Part shown: positions 37,001-44,372 of the stretch, one piece after another
Layout: the number at the start of each line of letters is the position of its first letter
Numbering within the stretch: position 1 is the stretch's first letter
Assembly (NCBI GenBank): GCA_046047235.1
Contig: JBJOII010000021.1
Coordinates: forward strand, 1-46,273
Direction of reading: 5' to 3'
Length of the DNA: 46,273 nt
Origin: JBMTVN01 sp046047235
GTDB taxonomy: Bacteria > Verrucomicrobiota > Verrucomicrobiia > Limisphaerales > JAHDYP01
Made by a program: the position numbers and the translations under genes
The notes under the pieces: model-generated
What the model saw: only the letters and a program-made list of their open reading frames with translations
Database searches by the model: none
What the model was told of the DNA's origin: nothing

Positions 37001-37242
37001 CCGGGGCGCTTTGTCTCCGCACTGCGAGGATGATACCGCCGAGTATTCAATTGCTTACGCGTCGCACTGAGGACCTGAGCGGACCTTGGGGCGATGTGGA
37101 TTCAGTCGAGGCTAACTGCGAGCTGAGCATCGATGCCGACGGCTATTTTATCTGGCGGCTTCCGCCTCCTGTATCTACTCAATCCCCTGGTCGAGCGGTG
37201 AATTATGAGGTTGTGGTGAAAAAGTCGGTCCTCTTTAACTGA
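34018..37242 (+). CDS. Large exported protein with Ca-binding, ConA-like and RTX-like repeats
   Basis: Protein of 1074 residues. Signal peptide near 15-41 (FGLLACWTAVLMSQGVQSAE). A thrombospondin-type-3-like Ca segment lies near 175 (DSDGDGLPDWWEEMYG, then LDGDGWSNKQEFANATNP). A cadherin/CSPG-like stretch follows (about 225-320), then a ConA-like domain (about 340-545). RTX-type repeats occur at about 575-605 (GGEAGDSLTGG, DDVISGEGGDNILTG, AGRDRF) followed by a DFSESEGDVLDFS segment as in type I secretion targets. A second DSDGDGRNALMEYL lies near 960. The ATG at 34018 has AAGGA upstream and follows the giant gene by 31 bp. Same operon as the 3500-residue protein, so a secreted partner. No type I secretion genes are in the window. 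Confidence 0.85.
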   Translation: MMIISQEVAPVMHRHFGRLVGFGLLACWTAVLMSQGVQSAESFSEPPISVYGKVLKLGPGGIYQLYKGTVDIELVDTKNPQAIIPLTLTLRPVGSSGEFSYREELVLESAPAGDENMTLSVKSQPTIYAMRSASLNGSPVRLLDPGQATGFATSYANRGAEYRFDFKVDIELPDSDGDGLPDWWEEMYGLDPAFSGDALTDLDGDGWSNKQEFANATNPLEANYAPVLQESRLQVMSGSHSGIHINLVDADSPPEDIELVVADDVSGLAWYLDGMPLPTGTPFTQRDVLDGRLTLAVDSRFVRSTVTLLITDLYAWDNSMYLLDLDIQAFSPARGWLGNPSVWLVGESMEPGAELEEWTDRSALGSDAYQAGAAAGLPFVTEDDNVRFSGQEFFYIDDRRLKLQNYTMMVSYEATGRTPGEQTLFSHAGMQMKIGGSHSGSRGHTLHIQESGRSLMGSVQNIGELQHLVFQTAPQGAILSTTEGGVYLGRPGNGLPVSTFTTLGAMRSLSDLEARDFLQGNIKELVIYDRNLQARNIFLLHDYQMARWQEVVTWNNRNNTLALRIRGRMNAPNLMIGGEAGDSLTGGLMDDVISGEGGDNILTGLAGRDRFRISGEATSDIVMDFSESEGDVLDFSRVFQGQFGDPSKFIQLQASVTRDADNQPRVDTLLRVDRLGSGAFVDQAVLVRGVSWGASDLGRLVTEGTLILGGPSFVTPVSLQILAQNADGSAAVRVKRTGDLSAAIDVPVLFSGVGNPSIDYEIFGAHGTGNLRYVHLGRGSAFADILLSTRPWAAGERLAPELTPLGGYQSSLPGATVKVELPVIPTVSIAVASHMRAGSADLGRILVGRSGGDVTVPLDVTLSYRGNLVENGFISQPPTTVTIPAGQQTVEVILDMTASPPELSYIDVSLDSGGAGMVLAKPSQTRVYVLPADVQNTDGFLGWVMEKHPNASLAKLAMSDSDGDGRNALMEYLAGTDPDVRNNGHDDLAFYDYETGALCLRTARMIPPSIQLLTRRTEDLSGPWGDVDSVEANCELSIDADGYFIWRLPPPVSTQSPGRAVNYEVVVKKSVLFN

Positions 37243-37261
37243 GGAGCGTCTTGGCCGTGAC

Positions 37262-37681
37262 ATGGATTATTTCGCACAATCTCTGAATCTTTTTGCCTAC
37301 GGCAGCCTGATGTCTTGCGACATTCTCAAGGAGGTCGTGGGGGTTCAGGTTGCTGGTGTGTGGGGTTCCGTTGAGGGGTATGCCCGCAAGTGTGTGCGGG
37401 GCGAGCAATATCCGGCTCTGTTTCCCGCGTCAGGTGGGAAGGTGCGCGGTATTTGCTATCCGGGTATCAGCAAGGCGGGCTGGGAGCAGTTGGATGAATT
37501 TGAGGGCGACATGTATGAGCGTCAGAAAGTTCATGTCGTGCTTGAAGGGGGAGGTCAGACAGTTGCATGGGCGTATGTCATTCTCCCGGCATACTTAAAC
37601 TATGTGACTTCTGTGGATTGGGATTATCAAAAATTCCTCCGCAACGGTATTGGTCCGTTCCGGAAGGCCTATTTGGGATAG
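37262..37681 (+). CDS. Gamma-glutamylcyclotransferase-like (AIG2/GGCT) protein
   Basis: Protein of 139 residues with the GGCT/AIG2 fold: substrate-loop motif NLFAYGSLM at residues 8-16, and the catalytic Glu expected in LDEFEGDMYERQKVHV. The length matches the small family members. These enzymes release 5-oxoproline from gamma-glutamyl amines, or act as a cyclotransferase of unknown substrate. The start is 19 bp after the RTX-like gene, so it may be the last gene of the giant-protein transcript, although nothing links it functionally. It converges on dps. Confidence 0.85.
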   Translation: MDYFAQSLNLFAYGSLMSCDILKEVVGVQVAGVWGSVEGYARKCVRGEQYPALFPASGGKVRGICYPGISKAGWEQLDEFEGDMYERQKVHVVLEGGGQTVAWAYVILPAYLNYVTSVDWDYQKFLRNGIGPFRKAYLG

Positions 37682-37742
37682 CCGTCTCCTCGGGGTGAAT
37701 AGGGGGGTGAGTAAGGTTTAGTCTGGGATGCATTCGGAGTGC

Positions 37743-38183
37743 TCAGCCCTTGAGGAAGCTCTTGAGCATCCAGATGGTTTTCTGGTGAAGAGTGATGCGA
37801 CCGATCATGAGATCCTGGCTTTCTGCATCGTTGGCTTCTCCGGCAAGGTCCCGGGCCTTGCTGGCGTCGGCTACCAGTTTCTCGTTGGCTTGGATCAGCT
37901 TGGTCACGTAGTCCTCCTGTTTCAGGGGGGCGGCGAATTCCTGCATGGCCGCTTTGGCAGCCAAGGTTCCGAGTCCGCCGATGGCGTAATTGTCCAGGGC
38001 GCGGACGCGTTCGGCGATTTCGTCGATCGCAGCGAAGAGCTCTTCGTATTGAGTTTGGAAGGCGGTGTGCAGTGCAAAGAAGCCCTGGCCTTCCACATTC
38101 CAATGGGCGAGGTGGGTGAGCGCCATCAGGGCATAAGAGTCGGCGAGCACTTGGTTGAGGCTGTCGGAGAGGGCGTTGTTCAT
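37743..38183 (-). CDS. dps: Dps-family ferritin-like DNA-protection protein
   Basis: Protein of 146 residues, one four-helix bundle. The ferroxidase motif spans about 24-55: LTHLAHWNVEGQGFFALH, then QYEELFAAIDEIAERV. Dps proteins form dodecamers that oxidise and store iron using peroxide and protect DNA during starvation or oxidative stress. The ATG at 38183 has AGGA at a good distance. A consensus -35 (TTGACA) lies about 75 bp upstream. Monocistronic, convergent with the GGCT gene. Confidence 0.9.
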   Translation of the reverse strand: MNNALSDSLNQVLADSYALMALTHLAHWNVEGQGFFALHTAFQTQYEELFAAIDEIAERVRALDNYAIGGLGTLAAKAAMQEFAAPLKQEDYVTKLIQANEKLVADASKARDLAGEANDAESQDLMIGRITLHQKTIWMLKSFLKG

Positions 38184-38414
38184 GTCTTCCTGCAGGGGGT
38201 TGGATATTAACGAGATGCTTTCGTTGATGTGGTTAACATTAGTCGAGCATTTCTTTATGTCAAATTGATGGCAGGCTCAGGGGATTGGGGGACTGCCGCT
38301 TGATTCACCGGGCTGTGCGGGGGGGCTGGGTTTGAGGGGGGCAGGCGGAGTTGGTTTGTAGAGTGGCTTGATGGTGGGGGTTGTGATAGGAGGAGGGCAT
38401 TCTTGGATCCATCT
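38184..38414. other. Intergenic region between dps and the lipid kinase locus
   Basis: 231 bp between divergently read dps and the small ORF before the lipid kinase. It holds the dps promoter candidate near 38235-38263 and a G-rich, repeat-poor stretch. A purine-rich AGGAGGAG near 38389 is too far from the next start to act as its ribosome site. Confidence 0.4.
38235..38263 (-). promoter_or_regulatory. Candidate promoter for dps
   Basis: On the minus strand TTGACA (38263-38258) matches the -35 consensus exactly. After 17 bp there is AATGTT (38240-38235), a weak -10 within TAATGTTAAC. It lies 52 bp or more before the dps start codon. Confidence 0.4.
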
Positions 38415-38567
38415 ATGAGGACACGCATATCTTCCCAATCGCGGAGTCGTTCTGTTTTGAGAGGGGTCATGGTATTGGCGGTAGGGTGCGGTTTGTTAGC
38501 CGGTGTGTTCGGGAGCCGTCTTGTGGCGGCTGGCGTTGGCGGCGACCTTGAGGCATGGAGCGGGTGA
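38415..38567 (+). CDS. Small hydrophobic leader-like ORF coupled to the lipid kinase
   Basis: Open frame of 50 residues: basic N-terminus (MRTRISSQSRSRSVLRG), hydrophobic core (VMVLAVGCGLLAGVFG) and a short polar tail ending EAWSG. This is the pattern of a signal peptide or single-pass membrane microprotein. Its TGA (38565-38567) lies 13 bp inside the start of the lipid kinase gene, so its translation would feed into that start. No strong Shine-Dalgarno is close. Conservation is unknown, so it may be chance. Confidence 0.35.
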   Translation: MRTRISSQSRSRSVLRGVMVLAVGCGLLAGVFGSRLVAAGVGGDLEAWSG

Positions 38568-39460
38568 AGTTCATTGTGAATCCGGCGGGGCGAGGCGGAC
38601 GTTCGCTTCGGGTATGGGAACAGTTGCGCAGATTGTGGCCCGGGGGGGTGCAGCTGGAGGATGTGCTGCTGACGGAGAGACGCGGGCACGCGCAGGAGTT
38701 GGCGGCCGGGCTTGCAGGTGCAGGTACCGTCGTATGCGTGGGGGGGGACGGCAGCGTTGGAGAGGTGTTGTCGGGATTGATGTCGATCACCGAGGGAAGA
38801 CCCCGGCTGCTGGTGGTTCCAGCCGGGACCGGGAATGATATTGCGCGTCATTTCGGGATACGGTCGATGGCGGATGTGGTTTCGGCACTTCGATTTGGCC
38901 GGGTTGAGGCGAGGGATCTGATCCGGGTCGATTGCCGGGGGGAGAACGGCACGGTGACGGTGCATGGCTATATTTTCGCGAGCGCAGGTTTTACGACCTC
39001 GGCCTATTTGAAGCCTTGGATGAAGCGGTTTGTGCCGCCGCGACTCGGATACCTGCTGGCCACCCTTGCAGCGGTGGCCAGGAGCCGTCCGATTCCGATG
39101 GAGATCGAGAGTCGTGGTTTTGCGGGTAAATCCAAGTGTTGGATTGTTCTCGCGGGTAATGCCGAGAGAGCGGGGGGGGATAGTCTCTGTGTGGCTCCCG
39201 GCGGGCGGACAGATGATGGGAAACTAAACATGACCGTGGTGCAGGCGCATCCGCGCTCCTTGACGCTTTGGAAGTTGCTCATGAAGGCGCCATGGGGTCG
39301 GCATGTGCACGAACGGGCGGTATCCTATTATCCCGACAAGGCACTCCGGATAGCCAGTGATCCGCCCTGTCTGGTGGATGTGGACGGGGATGTGGTGGGG
39401 CGTACGCCGGCCACGTTCAGCGTGTGTCCGGCAGCAGTGGAGTTTTATGTGAAGGGCTGA
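38555..39460 (+). CDS. Diacylglycerol/lipid kinase family protein (YegS/DgkB-like)
   Basis: Protein of 301 residues. The N-terminus VKFIVNPAGRGGRSLRVWEQL is followed by the nucleotide-binding motif CVGGDGSVGEVLSGL (GGDGS at 63-67) and VPAGTGNDIARHFGI, the hallmarks of the DAGK catalytic domain. The C-terminal beta-sandwich ends VDVDGDVVGRTPATFSVCPAAVEFYVKG. The enzyme phosphorylates a lipid such as diacylglycerol or a sphingoid base, soluble or membrane-associated. It ends 5 bp before the convergent NlpC/P60 gene. Confidence 0.9.
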   Translation: MERVKFIVNPAGRGGRSLRVWEQLRRLWPGGVQLEDVLLTERRGHAQELAAGLAGAGTVVCVGGDGSVGEVLSGLMSITEGRPRLLVVPAGTGNDIARHFGIRSMADVVSALRFGRVEARDLIRVDCRGENGTVTVHGYIFASAGFTTSAYLKPWMKRFVPPRLGYLLATLAAVARSRPIPMEIESRGFAGKSKCWIVLAGNAERAGGDSLCVAPGGRTDDGKLNMTVVQAHPRSLTLWKLLMKAPWGRHVHERAVSYYPDKALRIASDPPCLVDVDGDVVGRTPATFSVCPAAVEFYVKG

Positions 39461-39465
39461 GTGGT

Positions 39466-40593
39466 TTAGCTCCAGAACCGTTTGGCACCGATGAAGTCGT
39501 GCGTGAGCCGATGGAGGTAATCAGGGTCTTCGGGATTGGTGCTGTTCAGGCGGACGCTGGTTCCGGTGGCGTGGAGCAGTGTCTGGTTGCCGAGGTAAAG
39601 GGCGACATGATCGACGAGGCCGGAGGGGTTCATGAAGAAGAGTGCATCCCCTGGAAGAAGGGCTTCCCGGACACAGGGCAGGATGAGGTGGCCGCCGAGG
39701 TATTGTTGCTTGGCATCGCGCGGCAGGTGAATGCCGAGCACTCGGAACGTGAGCTGTACGAGGGCGGAGCAGTCGATTCCCGTGCTGCGGTTTTTGCCGC
39801 CGAGTTGATACGGTGCATGGAGGAAGGACCGAGCAAAGCGGATGGCGTCCTCCATTCGGGCCGGAGAATAAGCGGGTGGCTGGCAGATGGTTTGCGGTAG
39901 TTCGATTGAGTTGCCGAAGGCATCGATACCCTGCACGCGATCAGGTGTGGTGTCGGGTGCAAGGAGAAGACGGGAACCGGCAGGTATTGGTTTGTCCGCG
40001 GTGTTGTAGTCCTGGAGCAGGGTCACACGCGGCTGGTTCAGCTGATGGACAAACTCGGCGTGCTCCGCCCGGCGGAAATGAGCTTTGTCAGCGTAACCCC
40101 AGTAACCCGTGAGAGTTTTGATCAGGTAAGCGTCGCTCAGTTCCTGGAGGATGTAGACAGGTTCGCCATAGAGCGCTTCATCCATGGGGTTGCCGTCGAG
40201 GGAGGGTTTGGACCAGGTCAGCGCATGGGGTGCGGTGGTAATGGCGAATGGGCGGGGATGTGTGGCGGCATCAGGGACGATTTGGACCTCATCCGAGATC
40301 GAGGCGAACCCCAGCTGGCGGAATACTTCGCGGACGATGCTTTTGAACTCGAGGCGTTCGGTTTCCCCTTGCAGGAGGAGAGTGTTGTTTTGCCATTCGG
40401 CCTGGATGTTGAGGTAGAAGCCAACGCGATCGGAGAGGACCAGTGCGCGGAGTTGTTCGAGGCAGAGTTCCAGGGCTTCCGGATTGTGGCCCAGGGACGC
40501 CCGTATCTTTGAAGCGAGCGCCTGATGGAACTGGGTTTGGCCCGAGGGTTGATCGGGACGTTCCAGGGCGCCAAGGACTTGATTGAGCTGCAT
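39466..40593 (-). CDS. NlpC/P60 cysteine peptidase with SH3-like domains
   Basis: Protein of 375 residues. The C-terminal NlpC/P60 domain (about 245-375) has Cys275 in GIDCSALVQ, His329 in VDHVALY and His341 in LLHATGTS. The middle region (about 115-225) is SH3-like: ALYGEPVYILQE, YWGYADKAHFRRA and VQGIDAFGNSIELP. The arrangement matches gamma-D-glutamyl-diamino-acid endopeptidases that act on murein peptides. No signal peptide is evident, so a cytosolic role in recycling peptides is plausible. It follows the transglutaminase-like gene by 17 bp on the same strand, and the two probably form one transcript. Confidence 0.88.
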   Translation of the reverse strand: MQLNQVLGALERPDQPSGQTQFHQALASKIRASLGHNPEALELCLEQLRALVLSDRVGFYLNIQAEWQNNTLLLQGETERLEFKSIVREVFRQLGFASISDEVQIVPDAATHPRPFAITTAPHALTWSKPSLDGNPMDEALYGEPVYILQELSDAYLIKTLTGYWGYADKAHFRRAEHAEFVHQLNQPRVTLLQDYNTADKPIPAGSRLLLAPDTTPDRVQGIDAFGNSIELPQTICQPPAYSPARMEDAIRFARSFLHAPYQLGGKNRSTGIDCSALVQLTFRVLGIHLPRDAKQQYLGGHLILPCVREALLPGDALFFMNPSGLVDHVALYLGNQTLLHATGTSVRLNSTNPEDPDYLHRLTHDFIGAKRFWS

Positions 40594-40610
40594 ACGGTTG
40601 GGTTCCAGGC

Positions 40611-42053
40611 CTAGTTGGAGGGTGTAGGTATTTCAGTGAACTCGCAGTGGTAGTCCCATTGATCAAAGTAGAGGTTGCCTCCGCGCCATTCGACCTCACC
40701 TCTCTGGAAGTCCACGACTTCCGAGCGGAAGAACTGCTTGGGCGGATAGAGGGGCTGGTCGTAGTCGGTGTTGACGATCATGCGGTCGCCATCAAAGCCG
40801 CCGAGATAAAACAGTCGTAGCTCAGGGACGTCTGTTGGCATGAGGCCGTACGAAACGTCGACAGGAATCCAGCCCTGGTTGGGAAGGTAGATGCGGCACC
40901 AATCATGCAGGTTGGGAGAAGGTTGAACCATCCAGCCGGATTCCCAACGGGCCGGGATACCGTTGAGGCGGCAAAGCGTGATGAAAAGCATCGTCTGGAT
41001 TCCGCAGTCTCCATGGCGGTGAGTGAGCGCGTAATCGGTCAGCGATTCGAGCGTGGAATATTCGCGGGCCCCCGCCCAGGGAATGTTTTGCGAGACCCAG
41101 GTGAAAAGCTTGCTCGCTATGACAGCAGGATTTCTTTCGCGACCAATGATGGAATCCGAAAGTCTGCGCAATTCTGGCGTGAACGGAATATGGGGCGGAC
41201 GTTGCTGGACGTGGTAGAGGAAGTCGGATGGAGTGATATCGGATGGGGATGTCGGGGTAAAATCGGGGGTGTTTGGCAGGGAGGTGTGTGTGCTGAACTC
41301 AAAGGTCGCGGTGAAGATTGTAGGCTCATTTGTAGCCGCCGGCTGCTCGAGATAAAGGCAGGACAGGGAGTTGGTTGCGGGGCTGACAAGCGGGTTGGGC
41401 GGAGTTGTGGCGATCAGTCGGACATCCGTCTGCCGGGTAGATCGATGAGGATAGGGCAGCCAGGCACGGATACTTTCGCCCGGGGGGACTGTGTTCGCTT
41501 GAACCTTCAGCGTGTATTTGACCCGGTAACGCTTGGTTTTAAGGGTAGCCTTCGCCTGCAGGACTTGCGCGGCATTGGTCATCCAGCAGGCGATGTCAGG
41601 ATCCGGCCCGGGCTGGATGGAAGCCTTGCGTTCCCTGGCTTCGGGATGGATGCGGAAGACATTGGCGGCAGCGCGGTTGAAATAGTGTTGTTTGCCGTCG
41701 ATGAGGATCGATTCGATAGCGCCGTCGGCTTCCCATCGGGTGATATCTGCCTCTGAGGTGCCGGGGGCAATTCGTTGCGCTTCGACCAGGATGTCAGCCT
41801 TTGATTTTGTGAAATCGCGGACGATGCGGCGCATGCGATCCTGCTGAAAGAGAATCTCCTGACGTTCCGTGGCTGAAAGTGAGTGGGATTCGAGCGCAGC
41901 GGAAATGAGGTTGGACGCGAGCTGCCACTGGCCCGAGGTGACTGTGGATGTGATGGCTTCGAGGGTAGCCGCTTCAGCTGAGTTCAGGGTCAGAGAAGTC
42001 ATTACGACCAACATTATGACTGTGAGACAAGGGATGTTTATGGGCCGGGCCAC
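40611..42053 (-). CDS. Exported transglutaminase-like protein
   Basis: Protein of 480 residues with a signal peptide (MARPINIPCLTVIMLVVMTSLTLNSAEA). A beta-rich region (about 175-255, YRVKYTLKVQANTVPPGESI) precedes the transglutaminase core. The catalytic triad is readable: Cys350 in HRHGDCGIQT, His383 in NLHDWCRIYL and Asp399 in WIPVDVSYG. Bacterial members usually act as peptidases or on cell-wall peptides rather than as cross-linking enzymes. It is followed 17 bp later by NlpC/P60, so both may act on peptidoglycan-derived peptides in different compartments. Confidence 0.88.
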   Translation of the reverse strand: MARPINIPCLTVIMLVVMTSLTLNSAEAATLEAITSTVTSGQWQLASNLISAALESHSLSATERQEILFQQDRMRRIVRDFTKSKADILVEAQRIAPGTSEADITRWEADGAIESILIDGKQHYFNRAAANVFRIHPEARERKASIQPGPDPDIACWMTNAAQVLQAKATLKTKRYRVKYTLKVQANTVPPGESIRAWLPYPHRSTRQTDVRLIATTPPNPLVSPATNSLSCLYLEQPAATNEPTIFTATFEFSTHTSLPNTPDFTPTSPSDITPSDFLYHVQQRPPHIPFTPELRRLSDSIIGRERNPAVIASKLFTWVSQNIPWAGAREYSTLESLTDYALTHRHGDCGIQTMLFITLCRLNGIPARWESGWMVQPSPNLHDWCRIYLPNQGWIPVDVSYGLMPTDVPELRLFYLGGFDGDRMIVNTDYDQPLYPPKQFFRSEVVDFQRGEVEWRGGNLYFDQWDYHCEFTEIPTPSN

Positions 42054-42129
42054 GTCGAAAAGTGATAGTGGAGATCAGCAAAGAGGGGAAGGTCCAGTTT
42101 TTGTGCTGCGGATTCTTGGCCCACGTGTC

Positions 42130-42162
42130 GCGATAATCGGTACAGGGCCGGTCGGTTATCGC
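42130..42162 (-). terminator. Hairpin at the end of the six-hairpin glycosidase gene
   Basis: Arms of 10 bp with one mismatch (GCGATAATCG at 42130-42139; CGGTTATCGC at 42153-42162) overlap the stop codon of the glycosidase gene. No T-tract follows on the minus strand, so it may be a weak terminator or an mRNA-stabilising structure. Confidence 0.35.
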
Positions 42163-43376
42163 AGGAGTGAGTACACGCTGGTAGCGCTGACAACATAATC
42201 GGGGACATTATGGTAGTCGTCGTTGATGCATTCCATGATGCCGCGATTTTGGAAGTCGGCGATCACTTGGCGGATCATTCGGACCGCCAATTCCGGGTCT
42301 TTGCGGGCGATGACGGGAGCTGTCCAGGCGATGGGCGTGGCCCAGTAGGCACCGTTCTGGTAGGTGCCAGGTTTGACATTGGCGAGGAGGCTTTGCCAGT
42401 TCTCGCCTGCGGGCAGGTGGCGGATTTGGCCATGCTGGGTGAGTTCCTGGTAATGCTGAACGAGGTAAGTGGCGATGCGGTCACTTTGGCTGGGGGTGGC
42501 GATGGCCAGGTGAGCAGCCAGAGCGCTGCCCCAGATATCGATTTGGCGGCAGTCTTCATCTGCAGCGAAGAACATTCCATGACCGTCGTCCCAGAGTTGG
42601 TCGAGATTGAGGCGGATGAGTTTGGCGCGATAACCATAGTTGTCCGGTTCGCCGCACTGGGCTTGTTTGCAGAAGTCTTCCATCCCGCGGCAGGCATCGT
42701 AGTAAAGCAGTGAGGAGAAGAGAAGGTGTCCGGTCTTTTTGACCGTATCAGTGAAGCCGTAGGGGCACTGCGGATGGTCCGGGTCGTTGAAAACAAGGCC
42801 GTTTGGGGCACGCGAGGTGTGGTCGAGACCCTTTCTGATGGCAGGTTCCAGTTCCCGGAAGAGGGCCAGATCACCGGTGATGCGGGTTGCTTCGACCAGG
42901 AGCTTGGCCATGAAGGGGCCATTGTCGAGTGCATGATCTGAGAGTGGCGAGGATTCTCCGCCGGGGCTGTAGACCCCCTTGCCCGTGGTGTTTACGCGGT
43001 CGGGCATGCACCCGTCGGCTCGCTGTCCTTTGAGGAGGTAGTGGATGGAGTGGAGGATGTCATTTGTGTTCAGGAGGTCGCCGGCTTGTTCGACCATGTA
43101 TTGGAAGTCACGGGTCCAGAGTGCGCGGTAATTGCCGACGCCATCAGGGGTATGTAGCCAGGTGCCGTTGGTGGCTTGGACGCGGCAGCCTTGGAGTTGC
43201 TTGAGGGTGGCCTCGCGCAGCCAGATGATGTCCTCCTGTGGGATGGAGTGTTGCAGGCGTTGGCGGAGGGACTGGGTGTTAAAAATGGAGTAGGAAGGTG
43301 ACGCCGCGCCGGTGTGCGGGGCGATGCTGGCTAATAAACAGGCAGCAAGCAGTAGTCGGCTGGAGGGTGGTTTCAT
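42156..43376 (-). CDS. Exported six-hairpin glycosidase
   Basis: Protein of 406 residues with a signal peptide (MKPPSSRLLLAACLLASIAPHTGAA). The mature protein is an alpha/alpha barrel: LWTRDFQYMVEQAGDLL, then KGQRADGCMPDRVNTTG, PLSDHALDNGPFMAKLLVEA, and a C-terminal TYQNGAYWATPIAWTAPVIA. The sequence pattern (TRD, DNGPF, YQNGAYWATP) resembles clan members around GH37, GH63 and GH100, but no family is certain. Probably hydrolyses a glucan or glycoside in the periplasm. Same strand as the flanking spermidine-synthase-like and transglutaminase-like genes, each with a 102-bp gap. Confidence 0.75.
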   Translation of the reverse strand: MKPPSSRLLLAACLLASIAPHTGAASPSYSIFNTQSLRQRLQHSIPQEDIIWLREATLKQLQGCRVQATNGTWLHTPDGVGNYRALWTRDFQYMVEQAGDLLNTNDILHSIHYLLKGQRADGCMPDRVNTTGKGVYSPGGESSPLSDHALDNGPFMAKLLVEATRITGDLALFRELEPAIRKGLDHTSRAPNGLVFNDPDHPQCPYGFTDTVKKTGHLLFSSLLYYDACRGMEDFCKQAQCGEPDNYGYRAKLIRLNLDQLWDDGHGMFFAADEDCRQIDIWGSALAAHLAIATPSQSDRIATYLVQHYQELTQHGQIRHLPAGENWQSLLANVKPGTYQNGAYWATPIAWTAPVIARKDPELAVRMIRQVIADFQNRGIMECINDDYHNVPDYVVSATSVYSLLR

Positions 43377-43420
43377 TGCGGGCGGATGAGTTTCAATGGT
43401 GTGGGAGCTGTGTGGACCTT

Positions 43421-43458
43421 GTACGGATTATCGGGACACCTGTCCCCGGAATCCGTAC
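43421..43458. repeat. 38-bp imperfect palindrome between glycosidase and spermidine-synthase-like genes
   Basis: Outer arms GTACGGATT (43421-43429) and AATCCGTAC (43450-43458) pair perfectly. Inner arms GGGACA (43433-43438) and TGTCCC (43441-43446) also pair perfectly, with a 3x3 internal loop and a CC loop. It lies 20 bp after the stop of the spermidine-synthase-like gene (minus strand). No T-tract follows. It could be an operator, a REP-like unit or a terminator. Confidence 0.6.
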
Positions 43459-43478
43459 GGGGTGTTTCGGAGTCAGGG

Positions 43479-44372
43479 CTATTCTGAGTCGTGGAGTATG
43501 CGGGCGCGGGTAGAGGCGGGGGAGGGCAGGGAGAAGCCGGTGGCGAGTTCATCGGCCAGGTTGAAGGGGAGGTTTTTCGAGCGGGAGATGTCGGCGGCTG
43601 TTTGGGAGACGGTTTTGAGGTTGAGAGTTGTGGGGCGGGGAAGGGCGAAGAAGATGAGGTTGCCGGCACCCCGGACGTCGAGGATGTAGAGCCGGTCGAA
43701 GCCTTCCTGATAGGTGCTGACCATGGGTTCGTACAGGCGGTTGGAGGTGCGGCTCCAGATGTTGCCGACGACGACCCCCTGGGGGGAGAGCGCTTTGCGG
43801 ACGGCGTGGAGGAATTCAATCGTTGCCAGGTGATAGGGGATGCTGTCGGCACCATAGGCATCAAGGAAGATGAGGTCGTAGGGCTCGGTGGTTTCCTCGA
43901 CGAACTTGCGTCCGTCAGCGACGTGGGCGTGGAGTTTGTCATCGGGTTGGAATCCGAAGAATTGTTTGGCGACGCGGACGACTTCGGGGTCGATATCGAC
44001 GACATCGATGGTGGCGTTGGGGTAGTGATGGTGGAGGAATGTGGGGATGGAGCCTCCGCCGAGGCCGATGATAAGGATGCGTTGGGGGTTGGGGACGAGG
44101 GCTAGGCTGACGAGGGTGGCTCGGACGTAGGGGAGTTCGATGTGGCTGGGGTCATTGAGTTTGACGACGCTTTGGCGTGCGCCGTTTCTTTCGAATAGCA
44201 GGGTGCGGAGGCCGTCCTGATCTTGAGTAACCACGATGGTATTGTAGTCGGATTGGGTTTCATAGACGACTTGGGATTGGGCCGTGGCGATCCACGAGGC
44301 CAGAGTGGTGATTGCGGCGATGCAGGCGAGAGTGGGCCAGCGGGTAAGGAGTCGTGGGAGGTTCATGATCAT
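43479..44372 (-). CDS. Spermidine/spermine-synthase-like protein with N-terminal membrane anchor
   Basis: Protein of 297 residues. An N-terminal hydrophobic segment (about 12-32) suggests a signal or anchor. The rest matches the spermidine-synthase fold: ILIIGLGGGSIPTFL (SAM/dcSAM site at about 100-113), TIDVVDIDPEVVRVA, HVADGRKFVEE and YDLIFLDAYGADSIPYHL. Polyamine synthases are cytosolic, so the anchor and the lack of speD nearby argue for a different aminopropyl- or methyl-transfer role. The ATG at 44372 overlaps the TGA of the upstream glycosidase gene (ATGA); MNLP at 44366 is the alternative start. Confidence 0.75.
   Translation of the reverse strand: MIMNLPRLLTRWPTLACIAAITTLASWIATAQSQVVYETQSDYNTIVVTQDQDGLRTLLFERNGARQSVVKLNDPSHIELPYVRATLVSLALVPNPQRILIIGLGGGSIPTFLHHHYPNATIDVVDIDPEVVRVAKQFFGFQPDDKLHAHVADGRKFVEETTEPYDLIFLDAYGADSIPYHLATIEFLHAVRKALSPQGVVVGNIWSRTSNRLYEPMVSTYQEGFDRLYILDVRGAGNLIFFALPRPTTLNLKTVSQTAADISRSKNLPFNLADELATGFSLPSPASTRARILHDSE

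Noticed and set aside
23484..37681. Complete Tc toxin locus
   Set aside because: No RHS-repeat TcB/TcC-type gene was found on either strand. Only the C-terminal TcA-like resemblance remains, so the locus is not called a toxin complex.
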